64,000 bases of DNA. Source: Roseivirga sp. (GTDB taxonomy: Bacteria > Bacteroidota > Bacteroidia > Cytophagales > Cyclobacteriaceae). Each line of letters begins with the position of its first letter. Position 1 is the stretch's first letter. Location: NCBI GenBank assembly GCA_021404565.1, contig JAAWWF010000007.1, positions 186,001 through 250,000 of the forward strand. Reading direction: 5' to 3'. Positions 43,240 through 52,896 of the stretch are shown piece by piece. The notes under the pieces were generated by a model, which worked only from the letters and a program-made list of their open reading frames with translations, did no database searches and had not been told where the DNA came from. The position numbers and the translations under genes were made by a program.

Positions 43240-44698
43240 AGTACTTGTTACCAATACTTACTTCTACCCGCTGGATGCCAAGCAATGGCGTTTCAAAAAG
43301 CCTTATCCTCCACTGGGTACCATTCAGATTTCTGCACTGCTGAGAGAGGAGGGGCACGAAATACAGTTTTTTGACAACTGCCTCAACGATGACCCAGCCA
43401 GGATTGGCAAGACTTTGCAGAGTTTTCAACCTGATTACCTGCTGATTTATGATGACGGTTTTAACTATCTGACAAAGATGTGCCTCACTACCATGAGAGA
43501 CGGTGCCTATACCATGGCCGGACTAGCCCAGACTGTCGGAGCAAAGGTAATCATCAGCAGTTCAGACTCCAGCGACCGATACGAGCAGTATTTGCAAAAC
43601 GGCATTGATTATGTAATCATGGGAGAGGGCGATGCCACCGCCAAAGAGCTTGTAAAATGCCTGGAGGCAGGTTCTGCGCCCTCAGGGGTTTCGGGGCTGT
43701 CTTATTTTGACACAGCAGGTGAGTTGAACAAAACCCTCAAGCGATCAGTCTTGCAAAAGCTGGATGAGCTGCCTCTTGCTGCCTGGGAGCTGGTAGATAT
43801 GGATGCATACAAGAACATCTGGCACTCGCATCACGGCTACTTTAGCATCAATATTGCCACAACCAGAGGCTGTCCATACAAGTGCAACTGGTGCGCCAAG
43901 CCAATATATGGCAACCGATACAATTCAAGGTCTCCGGAACATGTAATTGAGGAGATCAAGCTACTCATCAACCAATATGGTGTAAATCACTTTTGGATGT
44001 GCGATGATATCTTTGGCCTTACCCCAAAATGGGTTCAGGAATTTAACCAACTAGTTGAAAAGCATGACCTGAGCTTTCAGTACATGATTCAGTCGCGGGT
44101 TGACTTATTGCTGAAAGAAGATACAATTGATGCCCTTGTCGCAAGCGGCCTTGAAACCATATGGTTGGGAGCAGAATCCGGCTCTCAGCACATACTTGAC
44201 GCGATGGATAAAGGCATCACTGTGGAACAAATTCATGAAGCGGTTCCCAAACTCCAGCAAAAAGGAGTTAATGTGGCTCTATTCCTGCAGTTTGGTTACC
44301 TCGGTGAAACCGTTGAAGATATTCATAAAACCATCGACATGGTGCTGGACATTATGCCGGATGAAATCGGTATTTCGGTGTCTTATCCCCTACCCGGCAC
44401 CAAGTTTTATGATAAGGTAAAAGACGACCTGCAAGCCAAGGCAAACTGGGTGGATTCAGATGACCTGGATTTAATGTTCGAAAATACCTATTCACCTGCT
44501 TTTTATAAGAAGTTACACAGGTATGTGCACAACAGACACAAGCTAAAAAGAGGACTTCAGGCTCTCAAAAAGGGCGTTGGCTCACCCGGTTCTCTAAACA
44601 AAAAGTCAGTCAGGCAAATACTTACCACCGGATACCATTTGCCTATGGCTATCATCAATGGTTCTCAAATTAAAAAACTGGCTAAGGTCAAAGCATGA
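43232..44698 (+). CDS. B12-binding-type radical SAM enzyme (first of an operon pair)
   Basis: A 488-residue class-B radical SAM protein. An N-terminal cobalamin-binding-like Rossmann domain (about 1-150) carries KPYPPLGTIQISALL at its front. The 4Fe-4S motif is C214-PYK-C218-NW-C221, and IWLGAESGSQHILDAMDKG follows. The DxHxxG cobalamin motif is not visible, as in many members. The class performs methylations, ring contractions or C-C bond chemistry. It is clearly paralogous to the gene at 45486. The two flank a methyltransferase in the same operon. Confidence 0.82.
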   Translation: MAKVLVTNTYFYPLDAKQWRFKKPYPPLGTIQISALLREEGHEIQFFDNCLNDDPARIGKTLQSFQPDYLLIYDDGFNYLTKMCLTTMRDGAYTMAGLAQTVGAKVIISSSDSSDRYEQYLQNGIDYVIMGEGDATAKELVKCLEAGSAPSGVSGLSYFDTAGELNKTLKRSVLQKLDELPLAAWELVDMDAYKNIWHSHHGYFSINIATTRGCPYKCNWCAKPIYGNRYNSRSPEHVIEEIKLLINQYGVNHFWMCDDIFGLTPKWVQEFNQLVEKHDLSFQYMIQSRVDLLLKEDTIDALVASGLETIWLGAESGSQHILDAMDKGITVEQIHEAVPKLQQKGVNVALFLQFGYLGETVEDIHKTIDMVLDIMPDEIGISVSYPLPGTKFYDKVKDDLQAKANWVDSDDLDLMFENTYSPAFYKKLHRYVHNRHKLKRGLQALKKGVGSPGSLNKKSVRQILTTGYHLPMAIINGSQIKKLAKVKA

Positions 44699-45489
44699 CT
44701 GAATTCTTTGACATAGCCTCTAAAACCTACGATCAGGATTTTACGGAAACCCATACGGGAAGACTCCAACGAGATTTGGTCTGGAAGTACCTTGATCAAC
44801 GAACGGCTAAAACAGAGCCTCTCCACATTCTGGAGCTCAACTGTGGTACCGGAGAGGATGCCGTACACCTGGCCAAATCCGGGCACGTAATTACAGCTAC
44901 GGATATCTCAGAAGAGATGCTGAAGCAAGCCAGAGAAAAAGCCGCTGATCACGGCATCAACCATAAAATTCACCTGGATCGGGTAGACATCAAACAAATT
45001 GACTCTACTCCCTTCGATCATCGATTTGACCTGGTGTTTTCCAATTTTGGAGGGGTTAATTGTATAGGGCAGGACGACCTGAAAAAATTCAAAGCCAATA
45101 TCAGGAAGCTTCTTAAACCTAACGGAGCACTCATCATGGTGATCATGCCTGAACTCTGTATCTGGGAAAGCTTGTACTTCCTGACCAAATTCAGGCCGGG
45201 CCAGGTTTTCCGAAGAAAAAAGCCCTCAGTGATGGCCGATGTCTCAGGAGTTAAAGTAGAAACCTGGTACTACTCTCCGAAAAGGCTCAGCAAGGTATTT
45301 AAGCCTGAATTCTCAAGAGTCAAAGTAAAACCCATTGGCTTTTTCTCCCCCCCCTCTTATATGGAAACATATATTAAGAGGCACCCGCTTTTGTTTAAGT
45401 TCATTTCATTTATGGAACAGCGCTTTTCGCGTTTTGGCTGGCAGAGTACCATGGCCGATCACTATTATATAGAACTGGAGGTCAGATGA
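44695..45489 (+). CDS. Class I SAM-dependent methyltransferase
   Basis: A 264-residue methyltransferase. The SAM motif ILELNCGTGEDAVHLA (about 43-58) is followed by ITATDISEEML and FDLVFSNFGGVNCI. The C-terminal half is basic. It overlaps both neighbours by four bases (ATGA-type), so it is made together with the two radical SAM enzymes. The target may be a sugar hydroxyl or lipid head group, or the product of the adjacent radical SAM steps. Confidence 0.82.
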   Translation: MTEFFDIASKTYDQDFTETHTGRLQRDLVWKYLDQRTAKTEPLHILELNCGTGEDAVHLAKSGHVITATDISEEMLKQAREKAADHGINHKIHLDRVDIKQIDSTPFDHRFDLVFSNFGGVNCIGQDDLKKFKANIRKLLKPNGALIMVIMPELCIWESLYFLTKFRPGQVFRRKKPSVMADVSGVKVETWYYSPKRLSKVFKPEFSRVKVKPIGFFSPPSYMETYIKRHPLLFKFISFMEQRFSRFGWQSTMADHYYIELEVR

Positions 45490-46877
45490 AAGTACTGCTG
45501 ACACATGGGTACTTTATAGCCGAGGACGAAAAGGAGCAGCAGATTATGCGGCCCTACCCCCCCTTGGGTTTGTTATACATATCAGGGTTTCTCAATCAAC
45601 AGCAAATTGACAACAAAGTGTTCGACAGCACCTTTTCCGACAAGGCCAGCCTGTTTGCTAAAATTGATGAAGAAAAGCCTGAAGTACTGGCCATTTATGC
45701 CAACCTGATGACCAAGCTCAATGTATTGGAGATCGCAAAAACCTGTAAGAAGCTATCTCCCGGTACCAAAGTGATCATGGGTGGGCCTGATGTAACTTAT
45801 AACACCGAAAACTATTTAAAAAACGGAGCGGATTACCTGGTAATTGGTGAGGGAGAAAATACCATGCTGGAGCTCGTTCAGCACCTGTCGGCATCACCGG
45901 AAAGCCCTCCTGAAGAAGTGGCCGGACTGGCCTTTCTCAATGACAAGGGAGGAGTGGTGAAAACTGCCCCACGCACCAAAGTAAGAGATATAAACGAGCT
46001 TCCAATCCCGAATCGGGACGCTATACCTATCCATAAGTACCTGGATGCATGGAAATCACACCATGGTCAGAGTGCCTTGAATGTGAGTACTCAAAGAGGC
46101 TGCCCCTATACCTGTAAATGGTGCAGCACTGCTGTCTATGGCCAAAGCTATCGCAGGCGCTCACCGTCAAAGGTGGTAGCCGAACTCAAGGAGATCAAAG
46201 CCAGGTACAACCCCGATACCATTTGGTTTGTAGATGATGTATTTACGGTGAGTCACAAATGGCTCAGGGAGCTGGTGGATGAGTTGGAAAAAGAGCAGTT
46301 CACTATTCCTTTTGAGTGCATTAGCCGCGCAGACAGAATGAGCGAGGAGGTCATCAGTCTGCTAAAAAGAGCCGGCTGCTTTCGAATCTGGATTGGTGCA
46401 GAAAGTGGTTCTCAAAAGATCATTGATGCCATGGACCGCAGGGTATCGGTTGATCAGGTGAGAAATATGATCATTGAAACCAGAAAGCAGGGTATTGAAA
46501 CGGGCACCTTCATTATGGTGGGTTACCCGGGCGAAACAGAAGAGGATATTGAGGAAACGATCAACCACCTGAAGATTTCCAACCCCGATCATTTTACGAT
46601 TACTGTCGCCTACCCCATCAAGGGCACCTCATTGTATGATGAGATTAAGGAGAAGAAAACAGCTGAGCCGGAATGGCATCTGAGTACAGACCGGGACATT
46701 GACTTTGAAAGAACTTATAGTCGAAAATATTACGATTATGCCGTGAGTCATGTAATTAGCGAAGTGAACTATTTCAAAGCAAAACAAGAGCGTGGCTTAA
46801 GTACAAGGGCTATGAAACTGGCAATGAAAAGTCGTTATTCCCGTGCCATGATGATCTGGATTCGTACCGTAAAATGA
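45486..46877 (+). CDS. B12-binding-type radical SAM enzyme (second of the pair)
   Basis: A 463-residue paralogue of the enzyme at 43232 with the same architecture. It has the front RPYPPLGLLYISGFL, MGGPDVTYNTENYLKNGADYLVIGEGE in the cobalamin-like domain, and the cluster motif C206-PYT-C210-KW-C213. The segment IWIGAESGSQKIIDAMDRR and the following FIMVGYPGETEEDIEET are conserved. Two such enzymes in one operon suggest sequential or related modifications of one product. It ends 14 bases before the ABC transporter. Confidence 0.82.
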   Translation: MKVLLTHGYFIAEDEKEQQIMRPYPPLGLLYISGFLNQQQIDNKVFDSTFSDKASLFAKIDEEKPEVLAIYANLMTKLNVLEIAKTCKKLSPGTKVIMGGPDVTYNTENYLKNGADYLVIGEGENTMLELVQHLSASPESPPEEVAGLAFLNDKGGVVKTAPRTKVRDINELPIPNRDAIPIHKYLDAWKSHHGQSALNVSTQRGCPYTCKWCSTAVYGQSYRRRSPSKVVAELKEIKARYNPDTIWFVDDVFTVSHKWLRELVDELEKEQFTIPFECISRADRMSEEVISLLKRAGCFRIWIGAESGSQKIIDAMDRRVSVDQVRNMIIETRKQGIETGTFIMVGYPGETEEDIEETINHLKISNPDHFTITVAYPIKGTSLYDEIKEKKTAEPEWHLSTDRDIDFERTYSRKYYDYAVSHVISEVNYFKAKQERGLSTRAMKLAMKSRYSRAMMIWIRTVK

Positions 46878-46891
46878 ATTGAACCGCCAAG

Positions 46892-48625
46892 ATGCTCTTC
46901 GCTAAAAGACAATTTTTCCAGACATTTCAGGATACGCTTAAGATATCCGGAGGCAAGGGAAGAACTGGTTTCTATAAGAGTCTTTTTCTCTCAAGTTTCA
47001 ATTCATTTCTTGAAGTCTTCACCCTTGCATCAGCCATTCCACTCATTCTTTACTACATTTCCAGGCCTGAAAAACCGGAGGGTCGCTTTGCAGAGGTTTT
47101 TGAGAGTATTCTCCAATATCCTCTGTTCAATGAATCCATTGTCAACGTACTCCTGCTACTGGCAATGATTCTTTTACTCAAGAATGTAATCGGGGTATAT
47201 ATCTCATATTTCCAAATGAGCCTTTGCTATGGGGTAGCCAGCAACCTGAGTGCGAAGCTTTTAGAGAAATATTATGAACAACCCTACTTGCAATTTGCAC
47301 AGAGCAATTCTGGTGAACACCATAATGAGATTAATAATGTACCAACACTCTTTGCCTATAATATCCTGCTCGGATATGTATATATCTTCTCTGAGCTTAC
47401 TGTTGTCATTATTCTGAGCACAGCACTCATCATTGTTTCCCCTTATATATTTTTGCTTGTCACATTATTTCTGGTCAGTATCAGCCTACTGGCTCTATGG
47501 TTGAAAAACCGATATGCGCGAAAGATCAGCAATTCAAAGAGGTCGTATTTTTCAAGTACGTCAAAAGCCCTTATGAAAGCGCTGGATGGCTATGTTGCTA
47601 TACGCCTTTTCCGAAAGCAATCATTTTTCGTTGATCGTTACTCAGAAAAACTCAAACCACTTCAGGCCCTAAGTACCAAAGATCAGGTGCTTCAAACAGT
47701 TCCAATGCGTGTACTGGAAATGGCGGGATTCCTTGGTGTCATCATTATCATTTTCCTTTTTTCCAAGGCAGGCAAAAGTGCTACGGAAATGGCCACCATT
47801 CTTGGCCTTTTTGCAACGGCAGCCTATCGTATTATTCCTTCATTCAACAGGTTAATCAGTCGGTCAGTTACGATCAAGAGCAACTTGTACCTTTTGGAAA
47901 TTCTTAAAAATCGCCTGTTCTCTACCAAAGATTCGACTGACCACAGTACCGAAAAGATTGATATGATAAAATCTCTCGCAGCCGTTCAAATCGCCTTGGA
48001 CTATGGTGATAAGTCGGTACTTAAAGGGGTTTCATTTACGATAAACGCAGGTGATATATTCGGTATCTCAGGAACTTCCGGTAGTGGTAAAACAACTTTA
48101 ATCAATGTACTCATCGGTCTGCTTGAGCCACATAAAGGGCATGTACTGCTAAACGGTAAGCCCTTCAGCCCCTATGAAAACCCGAGGTGGTTTGAAAAAA
48201 TAGCCCTAGTGGGACAAAACCCCTTAATGATTGATGGCTCCATTGCTGCTAATATTGCCTTTGGGAGTCACACGTCAGACATAGATTATGAACGCATGAA
48301 AGATAGCCTGCGACAGGTGGGGCTTGCCAAATTCTGCAGTGAAGAAACAGGTGGACTTCATAAAGAAACAGGGGAAAATGGTCTACAGCTTTCAGGTGGT
48401 GAAAAAAGACGCATCGCCCTGGCCCGAGCGCTCTACCGTGATTCAGAAGTCTTATTTTTTGATGAAATTACCAATGACCTGGATGTCGAGAGTGCAGAGT
48501 TGATTTATACACTTCTTGAAAAACTCTCGAAAAGGGGTAAAATCGTGATCTGGGTGACACATGATCAGCGGGGACTGGATATTTGTACCCATACATTTGA
48601 CCTACGGACAGGATCTGCCTCCTAA
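46892..48625 (+). CDS. PglK-like ABC transporter (membrane and ATPase fused)
   Basis: A 577-residue half-transporter. Six helices (about 25-330) are followed by an ATPase domain with Walker A GTSGSGKTT (about 395-403), signature LSGGEKRRIALARAL and Walker B VLFFDE. The membrane part, including FLEVFTLASAIPLILYY and AAYRIIPSFNRLISRS, resembles PglK/Wzk flippases for lipid-linked oligosaccharides. It therefore probably flips a glycolipid made by the surrounding transferases. It is also the only exporter candidate for the lasso peptide in the window. Its start is at 46892. Confidence 0.82.
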   Translation: MLFAKRQFFQTFQDTLKISGGKGRTGFYKSLFLSSFNSFLEVFTLASAIPLILYYISRPEKPEGRFAEVFESILQYPLFNESIVNVLLLLAMILLLKNVIGVYISYFQMSLCYGVASNLSAKLLEKYYEQPYLQFAQSNSGEHHNEINNVPTLFAYNILLGYVYIFSELTVVIILSTALIIVSPYIFLLVTLFLVSISLLALWLKNRYARKISNSKRSYFSSTSKALMKALDGYVAIRLFRKQSFFVDRYSEKLKPLQALSTKDQVLQTVPMRVLEMAGFLGVIIIIFLFSKAGKSATEMATILGLFATAAYRIIPSFNRLISRSVTIKSNLYLLEILKNRLFSTKDSTDHSTEKIDMIKSLAAVQIALDYGDKSVLKGVSFTINAGDIFGISGTSGSGKTTLINVLIGLLEPHKGHVLLNGKPFSPYENPRWFEKIALVGQNPLMIDGSIAANIAFGSHTSDIDYERMKDSLRQVGLAKFCSEETGGLHKETGENGLQLSGGEKRRIALARALYRDSEVLFFDEITNDLDVESAELIYTLLEKLSKRGKIVIWVTHDQRGLDICTHTFDLRTGSAS

Positions 48626-48651
48626 GTAAGCGAGTCAAAATAATAACTGGA

Positions 48652-49485
48652 ATGCCTAAAATCATCTCTAAAGAAGCCATTATAACATCGGTTTCTTATC
48701 TATTGCTCCCTTTCGACTGGCTATACCAAAGAGGTAAGGGAAATAATCTAGCGATGATCCACCTGGGACGAAGCGGAAGCACTGTACTAGGTGATATGTT
48801 GAATCAGCACAATCGGATAAGGTGGACCGGTGAAATCTACGGAAAGTACATCAGAAGAGATCCCGATAACTTTTATAAAATGCTTCCGAAAAAACGGGAA
48901 TGGCTTCTGTATCAATCTTTAGAAAAGGACAGAAGAGGTACTGTTAAGAAGTTCTACGGATATGAAATAAAATTCTATCACCTGCATTTTATGGGAGAGT
49001 CTTTCAGCAATTATGTGCAGACAGTGAGCAAAATGGGTGTTAAAAAATTCATTGTCCTTGAACGTCTCAATTACCTTAAGGTTATCATCTCATCTCTCGT
49101 TGCACTGCAGAATGGTCTTTGGCATATAAAAGAAGAAACCTCTCCATCACTCACGCGGGTAAGTGTGGATGTAGATGACCTGTGGACAGACGGTGAATCA
49201 AAAACGCTAATGGGTTTTCTGGATGGTTATGCCCACTCTTTCAGAGAAGCCAGAAACACTTTGAAGGACACCAATACATTGTATCTGAATTATGAAGAAG
49301 ACATATTACAAGACCCGGGCATTGCCTACACGAAAGTTTGTGCATTCCTCAAACTTCCTCCAAAGGCTCCAAAAACCAACTACTATAGAACTAACAGATA
49401 TAAGCTTCAGGACATCATTGTTAACTTTGACGAGCTAAAATACTACCTGAAGGGATCGCAATATGAGTGGATGCTCTATGAATAA
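48652..49485 (+). CDS. Sulfotransferase-like protein
   Basis: A 277-residue protein with LAMIHLGRSGSTVLGDML near residues 31-48, a PAPS-binding loop of the Stf0 or heparan-sulfotransferase-like kind, and a 3'-phosphate-binding region KFIVLERLNYLKVIISSL. It is not close to the pair at 31605 and 34672. A hydrophobic segment lies near the N-terminus. It lies 26 bases after the ABC gene and would sulfate the glycan product of this operon. Confidence 0.75.
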   Translation: MPKIISKEAIITSVSYLLLPFDWLYQRGKGNNLAMIHLGRSGSTVLGDMLNQHNRIRWTGEIYGKYIRRDPDNFYKMLPKKREWLLYQSLEKDRRGTVKKFYGYEIKFYHLHFMGESFSNYVQTVSKMGVKKFIVLERLNYLKVIISSLVALQNGLWHIKEETSPSLTRVSVDVDDLWTDGESKTLMGFLDGYAHSFREARNTLKDTNTLYLNYEEDILQDPGIAYTKVCAFLKLPPKAPKTNYYRTNRYKLQDIIVNFDELKYYLKGSQYEWMLYE

Positions 49486-49514
49486 TCACCTCTTTCAATT
49501 GATAAAAACTGATC

Positions 49515-50597
49515 ATGAGTGAGAAACTGCATGTACTCTTTTTAACTCCCGGTTTCCCAAAAGATGAGGAAGATACTGCCTGTGTCACCGGCATACAGGC
49601 TTTTCTTAAAGCCCTGCTCAAAACAAGGCCTCACATCCGAGTTACTGTGATTGCCATGCAATACCCCAGAGAAAAAAAGGTTTACCAATGGCAGGGTGTA
49701 AAAGTACATGCATTGGGGAGGCCTGATTATCGTTCAGTGACAAAATTTTTCACAACAAACCGCCCTCTGAGCTTAATCCGTGAGATTCACGTTAAGAACC
49801 CCATCCACATACTACACTCCTTTTGGTTGGGAGAATGCACTATGATCGGGCAGAAGGTTGAGAAAAAACTGGGAATAAAACACCTGTGCACCATCATGGG
49901 AAGAGAAATGCTCGGTGTCAATTACTATCTCAAACTTATCAGGCTGAGCAAAGTCAGGATAGTCTGCCAATCGGCCTTTCAAAATAGCGAACTCATGAAG
50001 AGATTTCAGGTTCCACAAGCCAAAGTAATTCCCTTTGGGATTGAAGTAACTGACCTGACTCCTCTCAAAGATCAGGCACGAAGCAATGACCTGCTTTTTG
50101 TTGGCAATATTAATGAAAACAAGAATCTGGAAGGATTCTTAGAAATTGCCTCCCGTTTGATTCAGCAATTCCCAGAGCTCTCCATTCTCATCATTGGCGA
50201 CAATTTTCTTGAAACATCGGTAGAGGGTTTGTTGAGCAAATACGGCCTCAAAAACAATGCACGCTACCTTGGCAAGGTTTCGAATCAGGTTGTACTGGAA
50301 AACATGCTCCACTCAAAAATATTAGTGCATACGTCATTTTTCGAAGCAGGTGCTCTTGTGTTTATGGAGGCGCTTCTGCAAGGCATGTACATAGTGTCAA
50401 GAGAGGTTGGTCTCGTTCAAAAGCAAGAGCGATGGCAAGTGGCAAATACAAAGGAAGAGTTTGCTGAGGCTATTTCTGGCCATCTCCATTCTGATCTCCG
50501 ATTCGAGAGACAGATTCCTTATAGCATTGGCCAAACTGTTGAGGACTACACAGGGCTATATCAAACACTCTTATCCGAAGCAAGTGGTGCAGGATAA
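49515..50597 (+). CDS. Family-4 glycosyltransferase
   Basis: A 360-residue GT-B enzyme of the GT4 group. It has LFLTPGFPKDEED at the N-terminus, LLFVGNINENKNLEGFLEIA opening the C-terminal domain, and FEAGALVFMEALLQGMYIVS, the E-x7-E sugar-nucleotide site. It is the last gene of the eight-gene rightward operon, 29 bases after the sulfotransferase. A convergent gene of unknown function stops 17 bases beyond it. Confidence 0.83.
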   Translation: MSEKLHVLFLTPGFPKDEEDTACVTGIQAFLKALLKTRPHIRVTVIAMQYPREKKVYQWQGVKVHALGRPDYRSVTKFFTTNRPLSLIREIHVKNPIHILHSFWLGECTMIGQKVEKKLGIKHLCTIMGREMLGVNYYLKLIRLSKVRIVCQSAFQNSELMKRFQVPQAKVIPFGIEVTDLTPLKDQARSNDLLFVGNINENKNLEGFLEIASRLIQQFPELSILIIGDNFLETSVEGLLSKYGLKNNARYLGKVSNQVVLENMLHSKILVHTSFFEAGALVFMEALLQGMYIVSREVGLVQKQERWQVANTKEEFAEAISGHLHSDLRFERQIPYSIGQTVEDYTGLYQTLLSEASGAG

Positions 50598-50614
50598 GTA
50601 ATTTCCGGGTATGC

Positions 50615-51532
50615 CTACCCTCTCAGGTGTTCTATGGTATATTCGGGAGTGCTCACCGATGAGAGGTACCTCACAAAGTGCATATGAAATAAATAGCGAC
50701 CCTGTTCCTTTATTTGCTCTACACTACTGATACTACCTGCATAAAAAATCTGGCTGGAAAGGTTCTCAAAACCCAGAATATCTACGCTGAGTTTCGTCCC
50801 GATAAATGAGGGCATTTCCTTGCTTAAGTCCAGCCTGAATGATTTGCTCAACTTATAGATGGTCTGATAAGAGTCAGAGGAAATTGTATAAATAGAAACT
50901 TTCCTGGATTCCTGAACCAGCTGGTTCAGGCGGTTTTTTACTTTAAGACCAAAGGCAAAATGCCCCTCTTTTGCTGAGTAAAAGCAAATGTCAATGGGGA
51001 AGATTACCTTCTCACCAATCTGAATCAGGTACACCTGCCTGGGGTAGCTATAAATAGCAACAATTTGCTCGTACAGGTATTTCGTCATCACTCCCTCATA
51101 TTCTCCCCGAGCGATAGACATAGAAAAGAGCCTAGAGATAATCAATCTCCGCCTTAGAGCCCCCATGTGTTTGTTCTTTACCCCGGCACAGTGGTAAAGT
51201 TGAAGGGTGTCATTTTTCAGCTCCAGGCTGTTGAACTTTTTCAATCGCACCCGCGTAACCTCCTGCATCTGTCCATTGATTGGTGCTATAATTTTTAAAT
51301 GAGGTTTGTCAATCGACTGTTCTGCCAGGGTGGTTTCTGGCAGCATAATGCCGTAGGCTACGGGGCCATCTGCAGCAAGGCACTGCAAATGGGTGACATC
51401 GACCCAGGTCTGCTCCTCATCGAATGAAAGAAAAACTTTCTCGGCCACCTGGCCCTCCGGTACTCCAATGGGTACAAACTCTTTGACCATCTGGTCTTTG
51501 AGAATAATCTTTTTTATTAATCTATTGATCAT
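50615..51532 (-). CDS. Unrecognised protein, possibly flavin-reductase-like split barrel
   Basis: A 305-residue protein I do not firmly recognise. No signal peptide or membrane helix is visible. The second half (about 155-225, YSYPRQVYLIQIGEKVIFPIDICF... then FAFGLKVKNRLNQLVQES) is reminiscent of the FMN-binding split-barrel of flavin reductases, with nothing else to support it. It is a single leftward gene between two rightward units, with a 232-base region upstream shared with the radical SAM gene. If the flavin guess holds it could supply reduced flavin to local enzymes; that is speculative. Confidence 0.45.
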   Translation of the reverse strand: MINRLIKKIILKDQMVKEFVPIGVPEGQVAEKVFLSFDEEQTWVDVTHLQCLAADGPVAYGIMLPETTLAEQSIDKPHLKIIAPINGQMQEVTRVRLKKFNSLELKNDTLQLYHCAGVKNKHMGALRRRLIISRLFSMSIARGEYEGVMTKYLYEQIVAIYSYPRQVYLIQIGEKVIFPIDICFYSAKEGHFAFGLKVKNRLNQLVQESRKVSIYTISSDSYQTIYKLSKSFRLDLSKEMPSFIGTKLSVDILGFENLSSQIFYAGSISSVEQIKEQGRYLFHMHFVRYLSSVSTPEYTIEHLRG

Positions 51533-51764
51533 GTACTAGCATCCAAAAATGCCCACAGGCAGTATAGGTTGAAAAGATTGGTAATTTTCAGGGCAGTTCC
51601 AATCCTTGCAGATGATAAATCGTGGAAATCTGTCTGACCTGATACAATGAATAAAAACAGGCACATTTGAAGCAATGCTAATGTATGTTTACCCCATCAG
51701 AATTGATATCTTACAACTTGGAGTAAACTATATAGCGACTATCTTAGCCAACCTATAGTATAAC

Positions 51765-52853
51765 ATGAGCATCGCCAGCAAAGTAAAATCAGCAAACATA
51801 CAGCTGTATCCCAAGCACCTCTTCTACGCCCCCAACTGGATCGTATTAGGTGTTAACAATGTATGCAATCTGCATTGTAAAATGTGTGATGTGGGTACTC
51901 AAAATCTGGATAGCACTTTTGCGCAAAACCTCGTAGGAACCCAGCCTCTGAATATGCCTGAGGAGCTTACTAAGAAAATTATTGACGATACCGCCAGGTT
52001 TTTTCCCACCTCCAAAGTGGCTTACGCATTTACTGAACCACTGGTATACCCTCACCTGATAAGCACCCTGGAGTATGCCAATGAAAGGGGCGTTTATACC
52101 ACCCTGACAACCAACGCATTAACGCTACCTCATAAGGCTGAGCGACTTGTAAATGCTGGCTTGAATCAGATAAATGTATCCTTAGACGGACCTGAGTCTA
52201 CACATAATGAGATAAGGGGTCATAAAAAGTCATTTCAAAAAGCAATTGAAGGAATAGAGAAGCTAAAATCTCTGGATAATCATCCGGAAATCACGGTGAT
52301 CTGTGCCATTACCGAATGGAACCATGATCAGCTCTATGAGTTTGCCAGATTTTTTGAGTCAATCGGGATCGATACGCTCGCCTTTATGCATACTCAATAT
52401 ACTACTCAGGACCTGGCTGATGAGCACAATGAGATTTGGGGTCAGATATATCCTGCGACAGACTCCAATGTAGATCTGATTGATCATTCCAATATAGACT
52501 TACAGGTGCTGGCCGAGCAAATACGCAAGGTAAAGGAAGCCAGGTTTTCATTTAGTACTTACTTCTCTCCGGATATTGACGGGGAAAAATTATTGTATAC
52601 CTATTATATGCAGCCAGAGATTTTTATGGGCAAAAGATGCCACGAAATCTTCCAAAGTATTATGATTAAGTCGGATGGCTCAGTAATTCCGGCTCATGGC
52701 CGCTGCTTCAATTTGTCTTTGGGCAATATGAATGATCAAAACCTAAAACAGGTCTGGAATTCTGGCATAGCCAGCAAGTTCAGAGCTGATGTGTCGAAAG
52801 CCGGAGGGCTGTTACCCGCCTGCTCACGATGTTGCAGTGGTTTTGGAGAATAG
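51765..52853 (+). CDS. Radical SAM enzyme with SPASM-like C-terminus
   Basis: A 362-residue radical SAM protein. The cluster motif is C34-NLH-C38-KM-C41, followed by a TIM-barrel with TTLTTNALTL and INVSLDGPESTHNEIRG. The C-terminal region (CHEIFQSIMIKSDGSVIPAHGRC ... CSRCC) has the cysteines of a SPASM/twitch auxiliary cluster. Members modify peptides or small metabolites. It is followed 43 bases later by a sulfotransferase on the same strand. No convincing Cys-rich or other peptide substrate is encoded beside it. Confidence 0.83.
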   Translation: MSIASKVKSANIQLYPKHLFYAPNWIVLGVNNVCNLHCKMCDVGTQNLDSTFAQNLVGTQPLNMPEELTKKIIDDTARFFPTSKVAYAFTEPLVYPHLISTLEYANERGVYTTLTTNALTLPHKAERLVNAGLNQINVSLDGPESTHNEIRGHKKSFQKAIEGIEKLKSLDNHPEITVICAITEWNHDQLYEFARFFESIGIDTLAFMHTQYTTQDLADEHNEIWGQIYPATDSNVDLIDHSNIDLQVLAEQIRKVKEARFSFSTYFSPDIDGEKLLYTYYMQPEIFMGKRCHEIFQSIMIKSDGSVIPAHGRCFNLSLGNMNDQNLKQVWNSGIASKFRADVSKAGGLLPACSRCCSGFGE

Positions 52854-52896
52854 CTGATCGGTCACCTGAAGAGCTCCGCAGACATAAACTGACTTC

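Noticed and set aside
51675-51758. A 27-residue ORF just before the SPASM radical SAM gene, considered as a peptide substrate
   Set aside because: It is a hydrophobic chance ORF with no Cys, no leader-like charge pattern and no recognisable core; nothing beyond position supports it.
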